Shown here: positions 46,505 through 54,576 of the stretch, in pieces
Layout of the letters: each line of letters begins with the position of its first letter
How positions within the stretch are numbered: the stretch's first letter is position 1
Assembly (NCBI RefSeq): GCF_041521385.1
Contig: NZ_CP168006.1
Coordinates: 2,074,858 to 2,138,857 of the forward strand
Source of the DNA: Alcaligenes faecalis
GTDB taxonomy: Bacteria > Pseudomonadota > Gammaproteobacteria > Burkholderiales > Burkholderiaceae_B
DNA length: 64,000 bases
Direction: 5' to 3'
Notes under the pieces: generated by a model
Seen by the model: the letters and a program-made list of their open reading frames with translations, nothing else
What the model was told of the DNA's origin: nothing
The model's database searches: none
Translations under genes and position numbers: made by a program

Positions 46505-47601
46505 ACCACGCCTACGGAGGTCGCTGGCAACTCCCAGTGACCGTCCAGGCTCAAGGCTGGCCCTATCACATTGCGCCAAGTGGGCAGATCATGCATTTGC
46601 GTAAACAAAGGCATGCAATAACGTGGCTGCACCATATCCACCAGCCAGCGCAAATCCGTCAAACGCGGGTGTACATTCCAGCACAAGGTGTGCGTGCCGC
46701 GCGGAGCATGCGGGGCCACATAGCCGGTATGAATCAACAAGCGGTCACCAGGCTCGGTATTGGGATCTGAGGCCCGCGCCTGCTGCTCACGAATCAACTC
46801 TCCCGCCTTGCCCTGACAACCGTCCGGTTCCCCCGCCAAAAGCAGGTGTGCTTGTGCATCAAACGTGGCGGCACGTGGCATCAGTTCACGCAAGGATTGC
46901 TGCACGCCCGGCAGCAACAAGTCACTGCTTTGGCTGATCATGCGAGTCAGGTTTTCGTAGCAGGACGCGTCCATGCTCCAGTCCTCAAAACCTTGTTGCT
47001 GACGCCACAAGGCAATCTCGATCGCCCGGCCTGAAGGCGGTACCGGCAACAAGGCAGGGTGAGACTCCAGCAAGGACTCCAGAATGCTCCAGGCGACGTG
47101 ATGAGACTGATCATACAGACCGTAAGACGCATCCAGTAACGCCAAATCGGCAGGCGGCGGCAAATCAAAGGGAAACAGCAAGGATTCGCAGGAAAAGTCC
47201 CCGCTATAAAACAGACCGCCACCCACATCCAGGTGCAGCCAGACACCACCCAGGGCATGGCCGGACAAACCAGTACGAACGGCAATATCACCAATATAAG
47301 TCGTACCGCGTGTCGGCAGTTCACGCCATATCCGGCCTGCAGGCAGACTGCGCGCGGTCGAGGCCGTAGCGTAAACAGGAATATGCTCGGGCAGTTTGGA
47401 TAAGGAGCCCATATGATCCTGGTGATCGTGCGTCACCAAAATGGCATCCACCTCCAGCCCCTCATACCAATCGCACACTTGACCAGGGTACAAGGGCCCG
47501 CCCGCATCCAGCAGCAATCGCAAACCACATGCCTGCACGAGAATGGCGGCTGGGGCTTTGCCTCCGTAGCCGCTTAACACCGTCACTCGTGTCTGGTTCA
47601 T
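46501..47601 (-). CDS. MBL-fold metallohydrolase
   Basis: This 366-residue protein has the metallo-beta-lactamase signature THDHQDHMGSL at about residue 58 and further metal-ligand candidates in LSGHALGG and SGDFSCES. It resembles RNA-processing-type MBL enzymes of the YSH1/beta-CASP-like layout in its first part, though the beta-CASP motifs are not clear. ATG 47601 is chosen at MNQTRVTVLSGYGGK. The substrate is unknown. The 326-bp stretch upstream holds a terminator only. Confidence 0.75.
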   Translation of the reverse strand: MNQTRVTVLSGYGGKAPAAILVQACGLRLLLDAGGPLYPGQVCDWYEGLEVDAILVTHDHQDHMGSLSKLPEHIPVYATASTARSLPAGRIWRELPTRGTTYIGDIAVRTGLSGHALGGVWLHLDVGGGLFYSGDFSCESLLFPFDLPPPADLALLDASYGLYDQSHHVAWSILESLLESHPALLPVPPSGRAIEIALWRQQQGFEDWSMDASCYENLTRMISQSSDLLLPGVQQSLRELMPRAATFDAQAHLLLAGEPDGCQGKAGELIREQQARASDPNTEPGDRLLIHTGYVAPHAPRGTHTLCWNVHPRLTDLRWLVDMVQPRYCMPLFTQMHDLPTWRNVIGPALSLDGHWELPATSVGVV

Positions 47602-47874
47602 ACTCCGTCCCCTACAAGGCATTGTGGCCAATACATCGCCAAAACACACCCGGCACTCTGCTTTGCCGCACGGTGCAACACCGGACACAAAAGCAAAGTA
47701 TCAACAAGCTCAATGGGCCGCAGCGCACGCTGCCGGACAGAGAAAGGCATCAACTTAAAGAACCAGAGCCACCGAGGTGCCCTGCCTTAAAAAAACGACG
47801 ACAGGATCAGGTTAAACAAGTGTTCTTTCAGCCCAGTTACAGTTTTATGGCAGTTCGATGGCAGTGCCGGGCCG

Positions 47875-47900
47875 AAAAAAAGAGCGCCAGATCGACGCTC
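47875..47900 (-). terminator. Intrinsic terminator after the gate-domain gene
   Basis: On the minus strand GAGCGTCGATCTGGCGCTC forms a short hairpin followed by seven T residues, 27 bp beyond the stop of the gene at 47928. Confidence 0.75.
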
Positions 47901-47927
47901 CTGAAAAGGGGGACTACAAACAGGAAC

Positions 47928-49034
47928 TTAAATAATGAGAGGTGTCAGAAATACGGCCAGAATCACGGCCATCACCAAACGCATGACAATCCCCAAGGCC
48001 GCAGCCAGCATGACTTCTTTTTCATTCAGGTCTGAACATTCGGCCCAGACCACCGGGATCTGTCCAAATACCGCCGACAAGGGCAGGCCGGACGAGGCCA
48101 GAACGAACGCCCCCACGACCAGGGAAGGGTCCAGTGTCGAGGCAATAGCCTGCAATTTACCCATTGCCAGTGTCGGGCTGACCAGGATGGCCAACACGCC
48201 CGTTTCGGGATGAATGTTCAACGCCAGCAAACCCCGTTCAAGGACATCGCTGATCGGAGCCCAAATGCCGATATGTTCAAGCAAGCCAATGACACAGAAC
48301 ACCAGGGCCACAGCCGGAATCAGGATCAGCAGCAACAATTCCACCCCTTCACGGGCCGCTTTGAACAGCATGGGGGCAAAATCAATATCCGGCGTGAAAC
48401 GAGGCGCAGCCAGCAAATCCACTGAGCGGACGTTACGATAAACCAGCCGTGACAACAGCAGGGGTGACAGTAACAAGGGCCCAAAGACCGCAATCAGCAC
48501 CACGGCAAAGACATTCACCCCAGCAAAGGTCAATGCCATCATGCCCAGCATGAACGTTGAGAAAGATTGCTGAGACTGCACCATCGTGGCGACCGCAATT
48601 TTCTGCTCGTCTTTGGTCGCCCCTGCCTGGCGCAGCAAGGGCCCCGAGATCCGGCCAGCCGCATTGATATCGCCAAAAATGTTGTACACGCTGGGAATGA
48701 TCACGGCGGGATTGATCCCGATAGCCCGCATCGCCGGCATGAAAACCCGCATCATGGCATCGGTAAAGCCCAGACGCTCCAGCAGCCGCCCAATAATGAC
48801 GCTAATAATGACTGCAACCCCGACCTGCCCGGTCAAAAACACATCCACGACAACGGGCTTGACCTTGTTCAGCACGGTATCAAAGGCACCGGACAAGGTC
48901 GCGGGAAAGAAAAACAGCGTCAGCATGGCCGCAGCCAGCAAGCTCAGGCCCACCACCTCGATACGTTCCAAAGGACGGCGGCCCGCAGGGGGTGAATGCA
49001 CAACCTTATCGATTTCTATTGTTTTGTTATCCAT
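47928..49034 (-). CDS. Nucleoside-recognition (gate) domain membrane protein
   Basis: This 368-residue membrane protein has about ten hydrophobic segments. The layout, with repeated gate-like segments (VYNIFGDINAAGRISGPLL and LVSPTLAMGKLQAIASTL), fits the nucleoside-recognition/SpmA-like gate domain family, whose members are permeases or membrane regulators. It follows the Nif3-like gene by 26 bp in a two-gene unit at the downstream end of the catabolic island. The transported compound is unknown. Confidence 0.65.
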   Translation of the reverse strand: MDNKTIEIDKVVHSPPAGRRPLERIEVVGLSLLAAAMLTLFFFPATLSGAFDTVLNKVKPVVVDVFLTGQVGVAVIISVIIGRLLERLGFTDAMMRVFMPAMRAIGINPAVIIPSVYNIFGDINAAGRISGPLLRQAGATKDEQKIAVATMVQSQQSFSTFMLGMMALTFAGVNVFAVVLIAVFGPLLLSPLLLSRLVYRNVRSVDLLAAPRFTPDIDFAPMLFKAAREGVELLLLILIPAVALVFCVIGLLEHIGIWAPISDVLERGLLALNIHPETGVLAILVSPTLAMGKLQAIASTLDPSLVVGAFVLASSGLPLSAVFGQIPVVWAECSDLNEKEVMLAAALGIVMRLVMAVILAVFLTPLII

Positions 49035-49060
49035 GTCTGTCTCCGTTCAGGAAGCTGGAT

Positions 49061-50083
49061 TTACTGAAAGCTCAGCACGTTCTTGCCCATGAGATGAGCT
49101 GTCGAGAAATGCTGGGCGTATTCACGCAAGCGGACACCCCCCACTTGATGCACCGGCGTAGACGTCACCCGATCACGGAACATCACCACCTCGACACCAT
49201 CGAGCAAGGCGCTCAAGGCATAGGCCAGTGGCAGTCCGTTCTCCAGAATTTCCAGTACATGGCTGTTACCCACCAGAAAATTCAGTCCCAGTTCACGGGC
49301 GCATTCAATCAAGGCATGGCCGTCGTAGACTCGGCTAATCGACGCCAGTACCGTATCCACACCAGGGTTTTCAGCCACTGCCTGGTGCAGATGCTCAGGA
49401 CTGAATCCCGTATGCGGAAAGATATGCAAAATACGGCTGACTGGGCTGCTACGTTCGCCCAGTCGAATCGCACCGCGCGTCAAGGTACTGGTCTCCAGAA
49501 TATTCTCGTTGTCCTTGATGCGGCGCTCGGCCTGCAAGACCTGATCCTCCAGATCCAACCCCATGAAACCATCCAGCCTATCGAGCATATCGCCCAAGGT
49601 GTTTACGCCTTGCAAGGGCTCGCCCACGAACATTACATTGCCATGAATACCTCCATAGGCAATATCACTTTTAGCCACTTTGTGGCCATGCAGATACGCA
49701 ATGCCCGGATGCAAGCCATGAAATGCCTCATGACACTCCAGCGCCGCCACCCCATACAGATCCAGATAGTCCTTCAGGGTCACGCCCCCACAACTGGCGG
49801 CATCGGCAATGGGGTGGTGTGCCACAATGGCATCCACCCCGGTCGCGCCAGCCAACTCAATACTCAGTTCGGACATGGTCATACACACGGCCACCTTGCG
49901 CACTTCCTTGTTGGGATCTCCATGAATCAGCCCTGGAATTTCCAGCACTTCCTTACCGTAAATCCCAGAGGACTTCCAGATCACGAAAGGATGATGGCCA
50001 CACTTGACCTCATCCATACAGGACACCATGCGTCCCCCCGTAATGACGTTCAACGCATCCAGCAAATCGGCTACATAGGCCAT
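49061..50083 (-). CDS. Nif3-like dinuclear metal centre protein
   Basis: This 340-residue protein resembles the Nif3/YbgI family, whose members hold two metal ions. The segment VDAIVAHHPIAD (about residue 90) matches the HHP motif, and the later LNFLVGNSHVLEILENG lies where the C-terminal ligand motif would be. ATG 50083 follows TTTGGAGACAAAATC. The frame extends to 50239 through a terminator-like hairpin, so the extension is not used. Family members include GTP cyclohydrolase-like and hydrolase activities; the role here is unknown. Confidence 0.7.
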   Translation of the reverse strand: MAYVADLLDALNVITGGRMVSCMDEVKCGHHPFVIWKSSGIYGKEVLEIPGLIHGDPNKEVRKVAVCMTMSELSIELAGATGVDAIVAHHPIADAASCGGVTLKDYLDLYGVAALECHEAFHGLHPGIAYLHGHKVAKSDIAYGGIHGNVMFVGEPLQGVNTLGDMLDRLDGFMGLDLEDQVLQAERRIKDNENILETSTLTRGAIRLGERSSPVSRILHIFPHTGFSPEHLHQAVAENPGVDTVLASISRVYDGHALIECARELGLNFLVGNSHVLEILENGLPLAYALSALLDGVEVVMFRDRVTSTPVHQVGGVRLREYAQHFSTAHLMGKNVLSFQ

Positions 50084-50095
50084 GATTTTGTCTCC

Positions 50096-50146
50096 AAATA
50101 AAAAGCCGGCCTCGGGCCCTGGGAAATCCCAGAGTCCGAGGCCGGC
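50096..50146 (-). terminator. Strong terminator-like hairpin before the Nif3-like gene
   Basis: GCCGGCCTCGG at 50105-50115 pairs with CCGAGGCCGGC at 50136-50146, with an inner CTGGG/CCCAG stem. On the minus strand it is followed by TTTTTATTT and then at once by the ribosome-binding site of the Nif3-like gene, so it may be an attenuator between the two units. Confidence 0.75.
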
Positions 50147-50331
50147 GGTATGCAAGCACTTCCTGTCGGCAACTTCCCCAAGCAGGCCGGTCAGGGCCTG
50201 GGCTTGGCTCCAGGGCAAATTGCACATCAGGCAATCCACTCTGGACGGAAGGACAACAAGACTGTCTACCAGTCAGCTTCTTTTTATCGATTCGGAACTC
50301 AGGGCAGCGGTTTGCACCGGCGCCACTGCAT

Positions 50332-50688
50332 TCACACTCCTTTTTGCAACAACACCATGGTGGAAGACAACTGCGCTGTCGCGTCGTAGTCCTTGAATAT
50401 GGCCACCACATCCAGGCCATACTCCTCCACCAAAACCTGCTTCATCTCCTTTTTGAAAGCCTTGATCAGGTACAGATCGGCCAGATCGGCAATATGTGCG
50501 TTCTCACGGCTCAACGTTTGCAAGGCAGGCTGGCGTTTATGAACCGCCAACATGCTGATCCTGTCATCGAGCACATCAATCTTCAGTGTCACCACACCTG
50601 ACGCAAAAATACGGCTGTTGATGCGGTTGTAGTCCCGGGTCAGCGCCTGCTTGAATTCGCCCATGGAAGAAAAGCCTGCCATCACCAT
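50332..50688 (-). CDS. DUF2294 / MpsC-like protein
   Basis: This 118-residue protein has the DUF2294 layout: a short N-terminal helix (FKQALTRDYNRIN), a central strand region LKIDVLDDRISML, a helix rich in Leu and charged residues (LADLYLIKAFKKEMKQVL), and a final strand pair with TAQLSSTMVLL. The family includes MpsC of a sodium-linked membrane-potential system. Its link to this catabolic operon is unclear. It is the last gene of the ferredoxin operon, 33 bp after the OCD gene. Confidence 0.6.
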   Translation of the reverse strand: MVMAGFSSMGEFKQALTRDYNRINSRIFASGVVTLKIDVLDDRISMLAVHKRQPALQTLSRENAHIADLADLYLIKAFKKEMKQVLVEEYGLDVVAIFKDYDATAQLSSTMVLLQKGV

Positions 50689-50721
50689 TGCCTACCCCCA
50701 ACCTATTTGAATTATTGTCGT

Positions 50722-51669
50722 TTACCCGTGTTCAGCGACCGCCTCCTGCCCCATCTTGCCATGCTGATAACGGCGATACGCCAAACCAGCAACGGCAATA
50801 TCTTCAATCGCCACACCCACTGATTTATACACGCAAATTCCCTGTGCGTCGTAGCCTTGTCCACGGTCCAATTGCAACCAATCGCTTAGCTCACACACCT
50901 TGCCCTGAATGCTGCAATCCGCTGCGGCCTGAATCAAGTCCCCCGCCTCCAAGAGCGTCTGCTCCCCCCACTCCACAATGATCTTGCCTGCCCGTTGCAA
51001 GCAAACATCATCCAGCTCCCGCGCAGTGGGCAGGCTGGAACCAACAGCCGCCACAAAGCAGCCTGGTTTGAGCGTACGCCCATCAAACAAGGGTTCACGG
51101 CTGCGACTGGCCGTCACCAGAATATCGGCCTGAACCGCGATCTCTTCGGGACGCATAGCCAGCACCGGTACGCCACAGTCCAGCTCCAGCTTGCGGCAAC
51201 GCTCCTGATCAACATTCGGGCTCCAGACCAGCACACGGCGCAAATCAAACGCCTGGCAAAACTGCTGGACATGCGCAGTGCCCTGAGCCCCGAGCCCCAG
51301 CACGCCCAAGGTGTGAGATTGAGGATCTGCCCCCCGCTGTGCAGCCAACACCGAGCACGCCGCAGTACGCCACTGCGTGATCGCACCAGCATCCAGCGTT
51401 GCCAAGGTTTGCCCACTACGCGCATCGAACAACACAATCACAAAGTTGAACTTGCCATGCACGGTCGTATAAATCTTGGCGCCAGCCACTTGCTGACCTG
51501 GAATGACCGCCCCCAAGGTCGACAAGCGCGTATCGCCCACCTGCGTGCGCACACGACGTTGTTGCGCCGCCTGCCCCTGCCCAAACTCGATAAAAGCCTG
51601 CTCCAGCACCTCCTGTACTGCAGGTGCATCCAGCAACATGTGTAATTGGCTATCGGTTAAATGCAGCAT
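50722..51669 (-). CDS. Ornithine cyclodeaminase / mu-crystallin family protein
   Basis: This 315-residue protein has the family core: KIYTTVHGKFNFVIVLFDA, DAGAITQWRTAACSVLAA, the NAD(P)-binding GVLGLGAQGTAHVQQF, and FVAAVGSSLPTARELDD. Members include ornithine cyclodeaminase, ketimine reductases and amino acid dehydrogenase-like enzymes. Here a role in handling an imine or amino acid made by the oxygenase is possible. It lies 8 bp after the second ferredoxin gene. Confidence 0.88.
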   Translation of the reverse strand: MLHLTDSQLHMLLDAPAVQEVLEQAFIEFGQGQAAQQRRVRTQVGDTRLSTLGAVIPGQQVAGAKIYTTVHGKFNFVIVLFDARSGQTLATLDAGAITQWRTAACSVLAAQRGADPQSHTLGVLGLGAQGTAHVQQFCQAFDLRRVLVWSPNVDQERCRKLELDCGVPVLAMRPEEIAVQADILVTASRSREPLFDGRTLKPGCFVAAVGSSLPTARELDDVCLQRAGKIIVEWGEQTLLEAGDLIQAAADCSIQGKVCELSDWLQLDRGQGYDAQGICVYKSVGVAIEDIAVAGLAYRRYQHGKMGQEAVAEHG

Positions 51670-51677
51670 GTCAGTCC

Positions 51678-51956
51678 CTACCAGGTCACCGTGACATCAC
51701 CACGTACAAACGTCTGGCAGGCCATGCGAAACCCCTCTGCCAGATCCTGCTCAGACAAGTGTTTATGCTCTTTGGCTTTGACCTCATCCGTATTGTCCAA
51801 GCCTTCGGTAATGCGGCATTTACACGTCCCGCAGATACCGCCCCCGCACTTGAACGGAATGCCACCCCGCTCCCGAATCGATACCCGCAGCAAATTGCTG
51901 TTTTCAGCGGCGGACACAACCAAATCATTGTTCGATGCAAATGTAATCTGAACCAT
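51678..51956 (-). CDS. 2Fe-2S ferredoxin (92 residues)
   Basis: A plant-type ferredoxin with ligands Cys37, Cys42, Cys45 and Cys80, in FKCGGGICGTCKC and MACQ. It is one of two ferredoxins in the same operon and should pass electrons to an oxygenase. It starts 23 bp after the unrecognised 110-residue gene. Confidence 0.92.
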   Translation of the reverse strand: MVQITFASNNDLVVSAAENSNLLRVSIRERGGIPFKCGGGICGTCKCRITEGLDNTDEVKAKEHKHLSEQDLAEGFRMACQTFVRGDVTVTW

Positions 51957-51979
51957 ATTCTGCTACCTCAGGATTGCTG

Positions 51980-52312
51980 CTATACCGGGGCCTGGGCCCC
52001 GGCCTTGTGACCGGCGACCTCACACTGACGCAACTCGGCCTGTATGCTGCCAAACTGCGTCAATCCGGCCAGCTCTTCATAAGCCTGCTCGGCTGTCGCA
52101 AACTTTTCCATTTGCCGGGTAGGAATGTCATTGACGGTTCCATTGGGCGTCTCTTCCACAATGCGAACCCGCGACCCTTCCTGAATACGCGCAATGGCAA
52201 ACACCGCTTTGAAACGACCCTGAAAATGGTATTCATACGCCGCCACTATTTCCACGCCCACGCCCGGCTCCGTTCGGTATTCCCCTGGCTTGCTCGTTAG
52301 CACCACATACAT
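51980..52312 (-). CDS. Unrecognised 110-residue protein between two ferredoxins
   Basis: I do not recognise this family. The protein begins MYVVLTSKPGEYRTE, is soluble, mostly charged, and has a conserved-looking core (FKAVFAIARIQEGSRVRIVE) and TRQMEKFATAEQAYEELAG. The start overlaps the stop of the first ferredoxin gene (ATGA), so the two are translationally coupled. No Cys cluster or membrane helix is present. Its position suggests a small oxygenase partner or effector component, but this is only an inference. Confidence 0.8.
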   Translation of the reverse strand: MYVVLTSKPGEYRTEPGVGVEIVAAYEYHFQGRFKAVFAIARIQEGSRVRIVEETPNGTVNDIPTRQMEKFATAEQAYEELAGLTQFGSIQAELRQCEVAGHKAGAQAPV

Positions 52313-52620
52313 CACTGCACCTCCTGTATTTCTGCCTGCTCCAGAACGATGTCCTGCGTAATCCACAACTGACACGCCAGCCGCCAGCCCTGATCCAGAC
52401 GCTCGCCCAACTGCTTTTTCTCTTTCCAGTTGGCGGCAGGCAGATGCTCGGCCCCCTCCAGCACACGACACGCACATTTGGCGCACTTGCCCATGCCACA
52501 GCCATAGGTCAGATAAGGAAAAGGAAACTGCTTGATCCCTGCCCGGACCACCAAATTGGTGTTCTCCTGTACCTCGCCCACATGAGTCTGGCCGTTTTTA
52601 TGAAAAGTAATGGTTGGCAT
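52312..52620 (-). CDS. 2Fe-2S ferredoxin (102 residues)
   Basis: A plant-type ferredoxin with ligands Cys41, Cys46, Cys49 and Cys83 (YGCGMGKCAKCAC and LACQLW). It opens the five-gene operon ferredoxin, 110-residue protein, ferredoxin, OCD, MpsC-like. ATG 52620 is chosen since the ferredoxin fold begins there; the frame is open to 52713. A GGTATACC palindrome lies 70 bp upstream. Confidence 0.92.
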   Translation of the reverse strand: MPTITFHKNGQTHVGEVQENTNLVVRAGIKQFPFPYLTYGCGMGKCAKCACRVLEGAEHLPAANWKEKKQLGERLDQGWRLACQLWITQDIVLEQAEIQEVQ

Positions 52621-52689
52621 AAGGCCTCCTGCTTGCTGCCAATGATGCGACCGGATTGCGAGCCCTGACCGCCTGAAAAAACCAAGAAC

Positions 52690-52697
52690 GGTATACC
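52690..52697. promoter_or_regulatory. GGTATACC motif upstream of the ferredoxin operon
   Basis: A perfect 8-bp palindrome, 70 bp before the ferredoxin start. It is one of five similar motifs in the promoter regions of this island and a candidate GntR/FCD operator. Confidence 0.6.
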
Positions 52698-52761
52698 AAG
52701 ATAAAAACCGCAACCTTCAAGCAACAGTTTTTCTTGTTTTTAGACACAAATCTCCGTCAAT

Positions 52762-52790
52762 TTGAGTAGAAACCCCTATTGCGGTATACT
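52762..52790 (+). promoter_or_regulatory. Promoter with embedded GGTATACT motif
   Basis: TTGAGT at 52762-52767, 17 bp, then TATACT at 52785-52790. The GGTATACT motif (52783-52790) overlaps the -10 hexamer, so a bound regulator would block it. It points to the small plus-strand ORF 33 bp downstream. Confidence 0.6.
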
Positions 52791-52822
52791 TAATTCAATT
52801 CAAATTCCTTAACGAGATCATC

Positions 52823-53014
52823 ATGAAAACCCCCGTCGAACTTCGCTATCTGCAGCGTCCCGTCGGCGAGCAGTTGCTGCCTCATCTGGCTCAGCGCAAG
52901 CATCTGCGCCGTCGTATTCCACTCATCAATCTGCCCTCGCTCACTGAACTGTTTGGCAGCCGAAAAAAGCGCGAACCCGAAGCAGCCCAAGATCCGCTTG
53001 CGCACCAGGCCTAA
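52823..53014 (+). CDS. Small basic protein of 63 residues, unrecognised
   Basis: This plus-strand ORF encodes a 63-residue protein starting MKTPVELRYLQRPVGEQLLP with a basic middle (RKHLRRRIPLINLPSLTELF). I do not recognise it. It is preceded by a good promoter with the GGTATACT motif of the island and lies between two minus-strand operons, overlapping the end of the reductase gene by 4 bp. No membrane helix or Cys cluster. Its promoter argues that it is expressed, but no strong ribosome-binding site is visible. Confidence 0.5.
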   Translation: MKTPVELRYLQRPVGEQLLPHLAQRKHLRRRIPLINLPSLTELFGSRKKREPEAAQDPLAHQA

Positions 53015-54045
53015 GCAAGAGAAGGCTCTGCCGGGCTGGTATCGGACTGAAAGTTGAAGGCATCGGCATACATGAACTGCTCATTGGCACCGTGCTCCTT
53101 GAACAAGCCACGCGCCTGCTCAATCATCACGGGCGAGCCACACAAGTAAATGGCATGCTCGGACAGGTCAGGCTCATCCTGGCAGACCTGTTGTTGCACA
53201 TAGCCCCGAGCGCCTTGCCAGCTCTCGTCAGCATGCGAGAGCACGGGCACGAAACGGAATTCGCACAAGCGGTCTGCCCAAGATTCGATTTCCTGAGCCA
53301 GATACAAATCCTCGGGTCGGTTCATGCCCCAGTACAGGCTCACGGGCGGGCAGTCATCCTTATCCAACAAGGATTCCAAAATCGCCTTGATCGGTGCGAT
53401 ACCCGTGCCGGTTGCCACCATAACCATGGGCCGCCAATCGCGTTCGCGCCAATAGAACACACCCAAGGGCATCTCCAGCAGCAACTCGTCTCCGGCCTTC
53501 AGGCCGGGCAAACACACTTGGGTAAAACGGCCGCCTTCCACTTCTCGCACATGCAGTTCAATACGACCCTGTGCGGCATCAGCATTGGCCATGGAAAAAC
53601 TGCGCGCACGCCCGTCCTCGAACAAGATGTTCAGATACTGACCAGGACGAAACTGCACTTGCACGTCCTGGGGCAACTGCAAGGTCAAGCGCCAGATTCC
53701 TTGGCACGCCCGCTCCACGCTATGTACCTGCGCCTTGACTTGCTCCGTGTCTGGCAGCTCATCACGATGAGCGGCCAGACTGATTTCAATATCCGCATCC
53801 AGTCGAGCCTGGCAGGCGGCGGCATGACCCTGCTCATGTTCTTCATCGGCAATACTCATGGGCAGGCAGTCATCCTCATAACAAACCTTCCCGCGAGTGA
53901 CCTGAATGCGGCAGGTACCGCAACCGCCAAACTCACAGTCGCTATAGATGCGCACGCCTTGGCGCTGGGCGGCCTGCAAGATAGTCTCTTGCGGTTCTAC
54001 CCAGAACTGCTCGCCGGTTTCCTTGATGTCGACACGATGGGCCAT
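53011..54045 (-). CDS. 2Fe-2S/FAD NAD(P)H oxidoreductase
   Basis: This 344-residue electron-transfer protein has an N-terminal 2Fe-2S ferredoxin domain (Cys37, Cys42, Cys45, Cys78), then an FAD domain (FRPGQYLNILFEDGRARSFS) and an NAD domain (VATGTGIAPIKAILESLL, YLCGSPVMIEQA). The layout matches reductases of multicomponent oxygenases. ATG 54045 is chosen, seven bases after AGGAGG. It should power the diiron protein encoded three genes upstream, directly or via the two ferredoxins. It is the last gene of the HDO operon. Confidence 0.92.
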   Translation of the reverse strand: MAHRVDIKETGEQFWVEPQETILQAAQRQGVRIYSDCEFGGCGTCRIQVTRGKVCYEDDCLPMSIADEEHEQGHAAACQARLDADIEISLAAHRDELPDTEQVKAQVHSVERACQGIWRLTLQLPQDVQVQFRPGQYLNILFEDGRARSFSMANADAAQGRIELHVREVEGGRFTQVCLPGLKAGDELLLEMPLGVFYWRERDWRPMVMVATGTGIAPIKAILESLLDKDDCPPVSLYWGMNRPEDLYLAQEIESWADRLCEFRFVPVLSHADESWQGARGYVQQQVCQDEPDLSEHAIYLCGSPVMIEQARGLFKEHGANEQFMYADAFNFQSDTSPAEPSLA

Positions 54046-54065
54046 GACCCGTCCTCCTGATGCCA

Positions 54066-54545
54066 CTATTTCTTGATGTCCGCCTGAACCAGCACGTCCA
54101 GACCCTCTGCCTTCAAGGCCTCGGCCAGCGCCTGCAAGCCGGCCACACCGGCTGCCGTGTCCTGCTCGCCGTTACCGCCACTCAGACCGATGCCACCAAT
54201 GACTTCACCATTGACCACAATGGGATAGCCGCCCACAAAGGCCGCAAAGCGTCCCTCAAAGCTCAACTGAATCCCGAAGGCCTCGTTACCAGGCAGTGCG
54301 GGGCCATTAGGCGCTTGCGTGAACAAATGGGTAGAGCGTTTGTGACCCGCGGCGGTAAACGCCTTGTTCCAGGCAATTTGTGCACCAGTAATACGCGCCC
54401 CGTCCATGCGTTCCATCACGATGGGGTAGCCCCCTTCGTCCACCACGCAAACGGTCTCCAGCACGCCAATCTCTTTGGATTTGGCAATCGCCGCGTCCAC
54501 CATCAAGCGCGCTTCGCGCTGTTCGAGACGTAGGATTTTTTTCAT
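54066..54545 (-). CDS. GlcG/HbpS-like DUF336 protein
   Basis: This 159-residue protein belongs to the GlcG/HbpS family (VVDEGGYPIVMERMDGARI, GGYPIVVNGEVIGGIGLSGG). Members bind heme or stabilise partner enzymes; they often sit in oxidation operons. It follows the aldehyde dehydrogenase by 31 bp and ends 20 bp before the reductase start. A role in the same pathway is likely, its activity unknown. Confidence 0.88.
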   Translation of the reverse strand: MKKILRLEQREARLMVDAAIAKSKEIGVLETVCVVDEGGYPIVMERMDGARITGAQIAWNKAFTAAGHKRSTHLFTQAPNGPALPGNEAFGIQLSFEGRFAAFVGGYPIVVNGEVIGGIGLSGGNGEQDTAAGVAGLQALAEALKAEGLDVLVQADIKK

Positions 54546-54576
54546 AAGTCTTCTCTGTATTTCGAGTTAATAAAAT

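Noticed and set aside
47602..47927. Additional gene in the 326-bp gap upstream of the MBL gene
   Set aside because: Open frames here are shadows crossing the terminator; nothing with coding character was seen.
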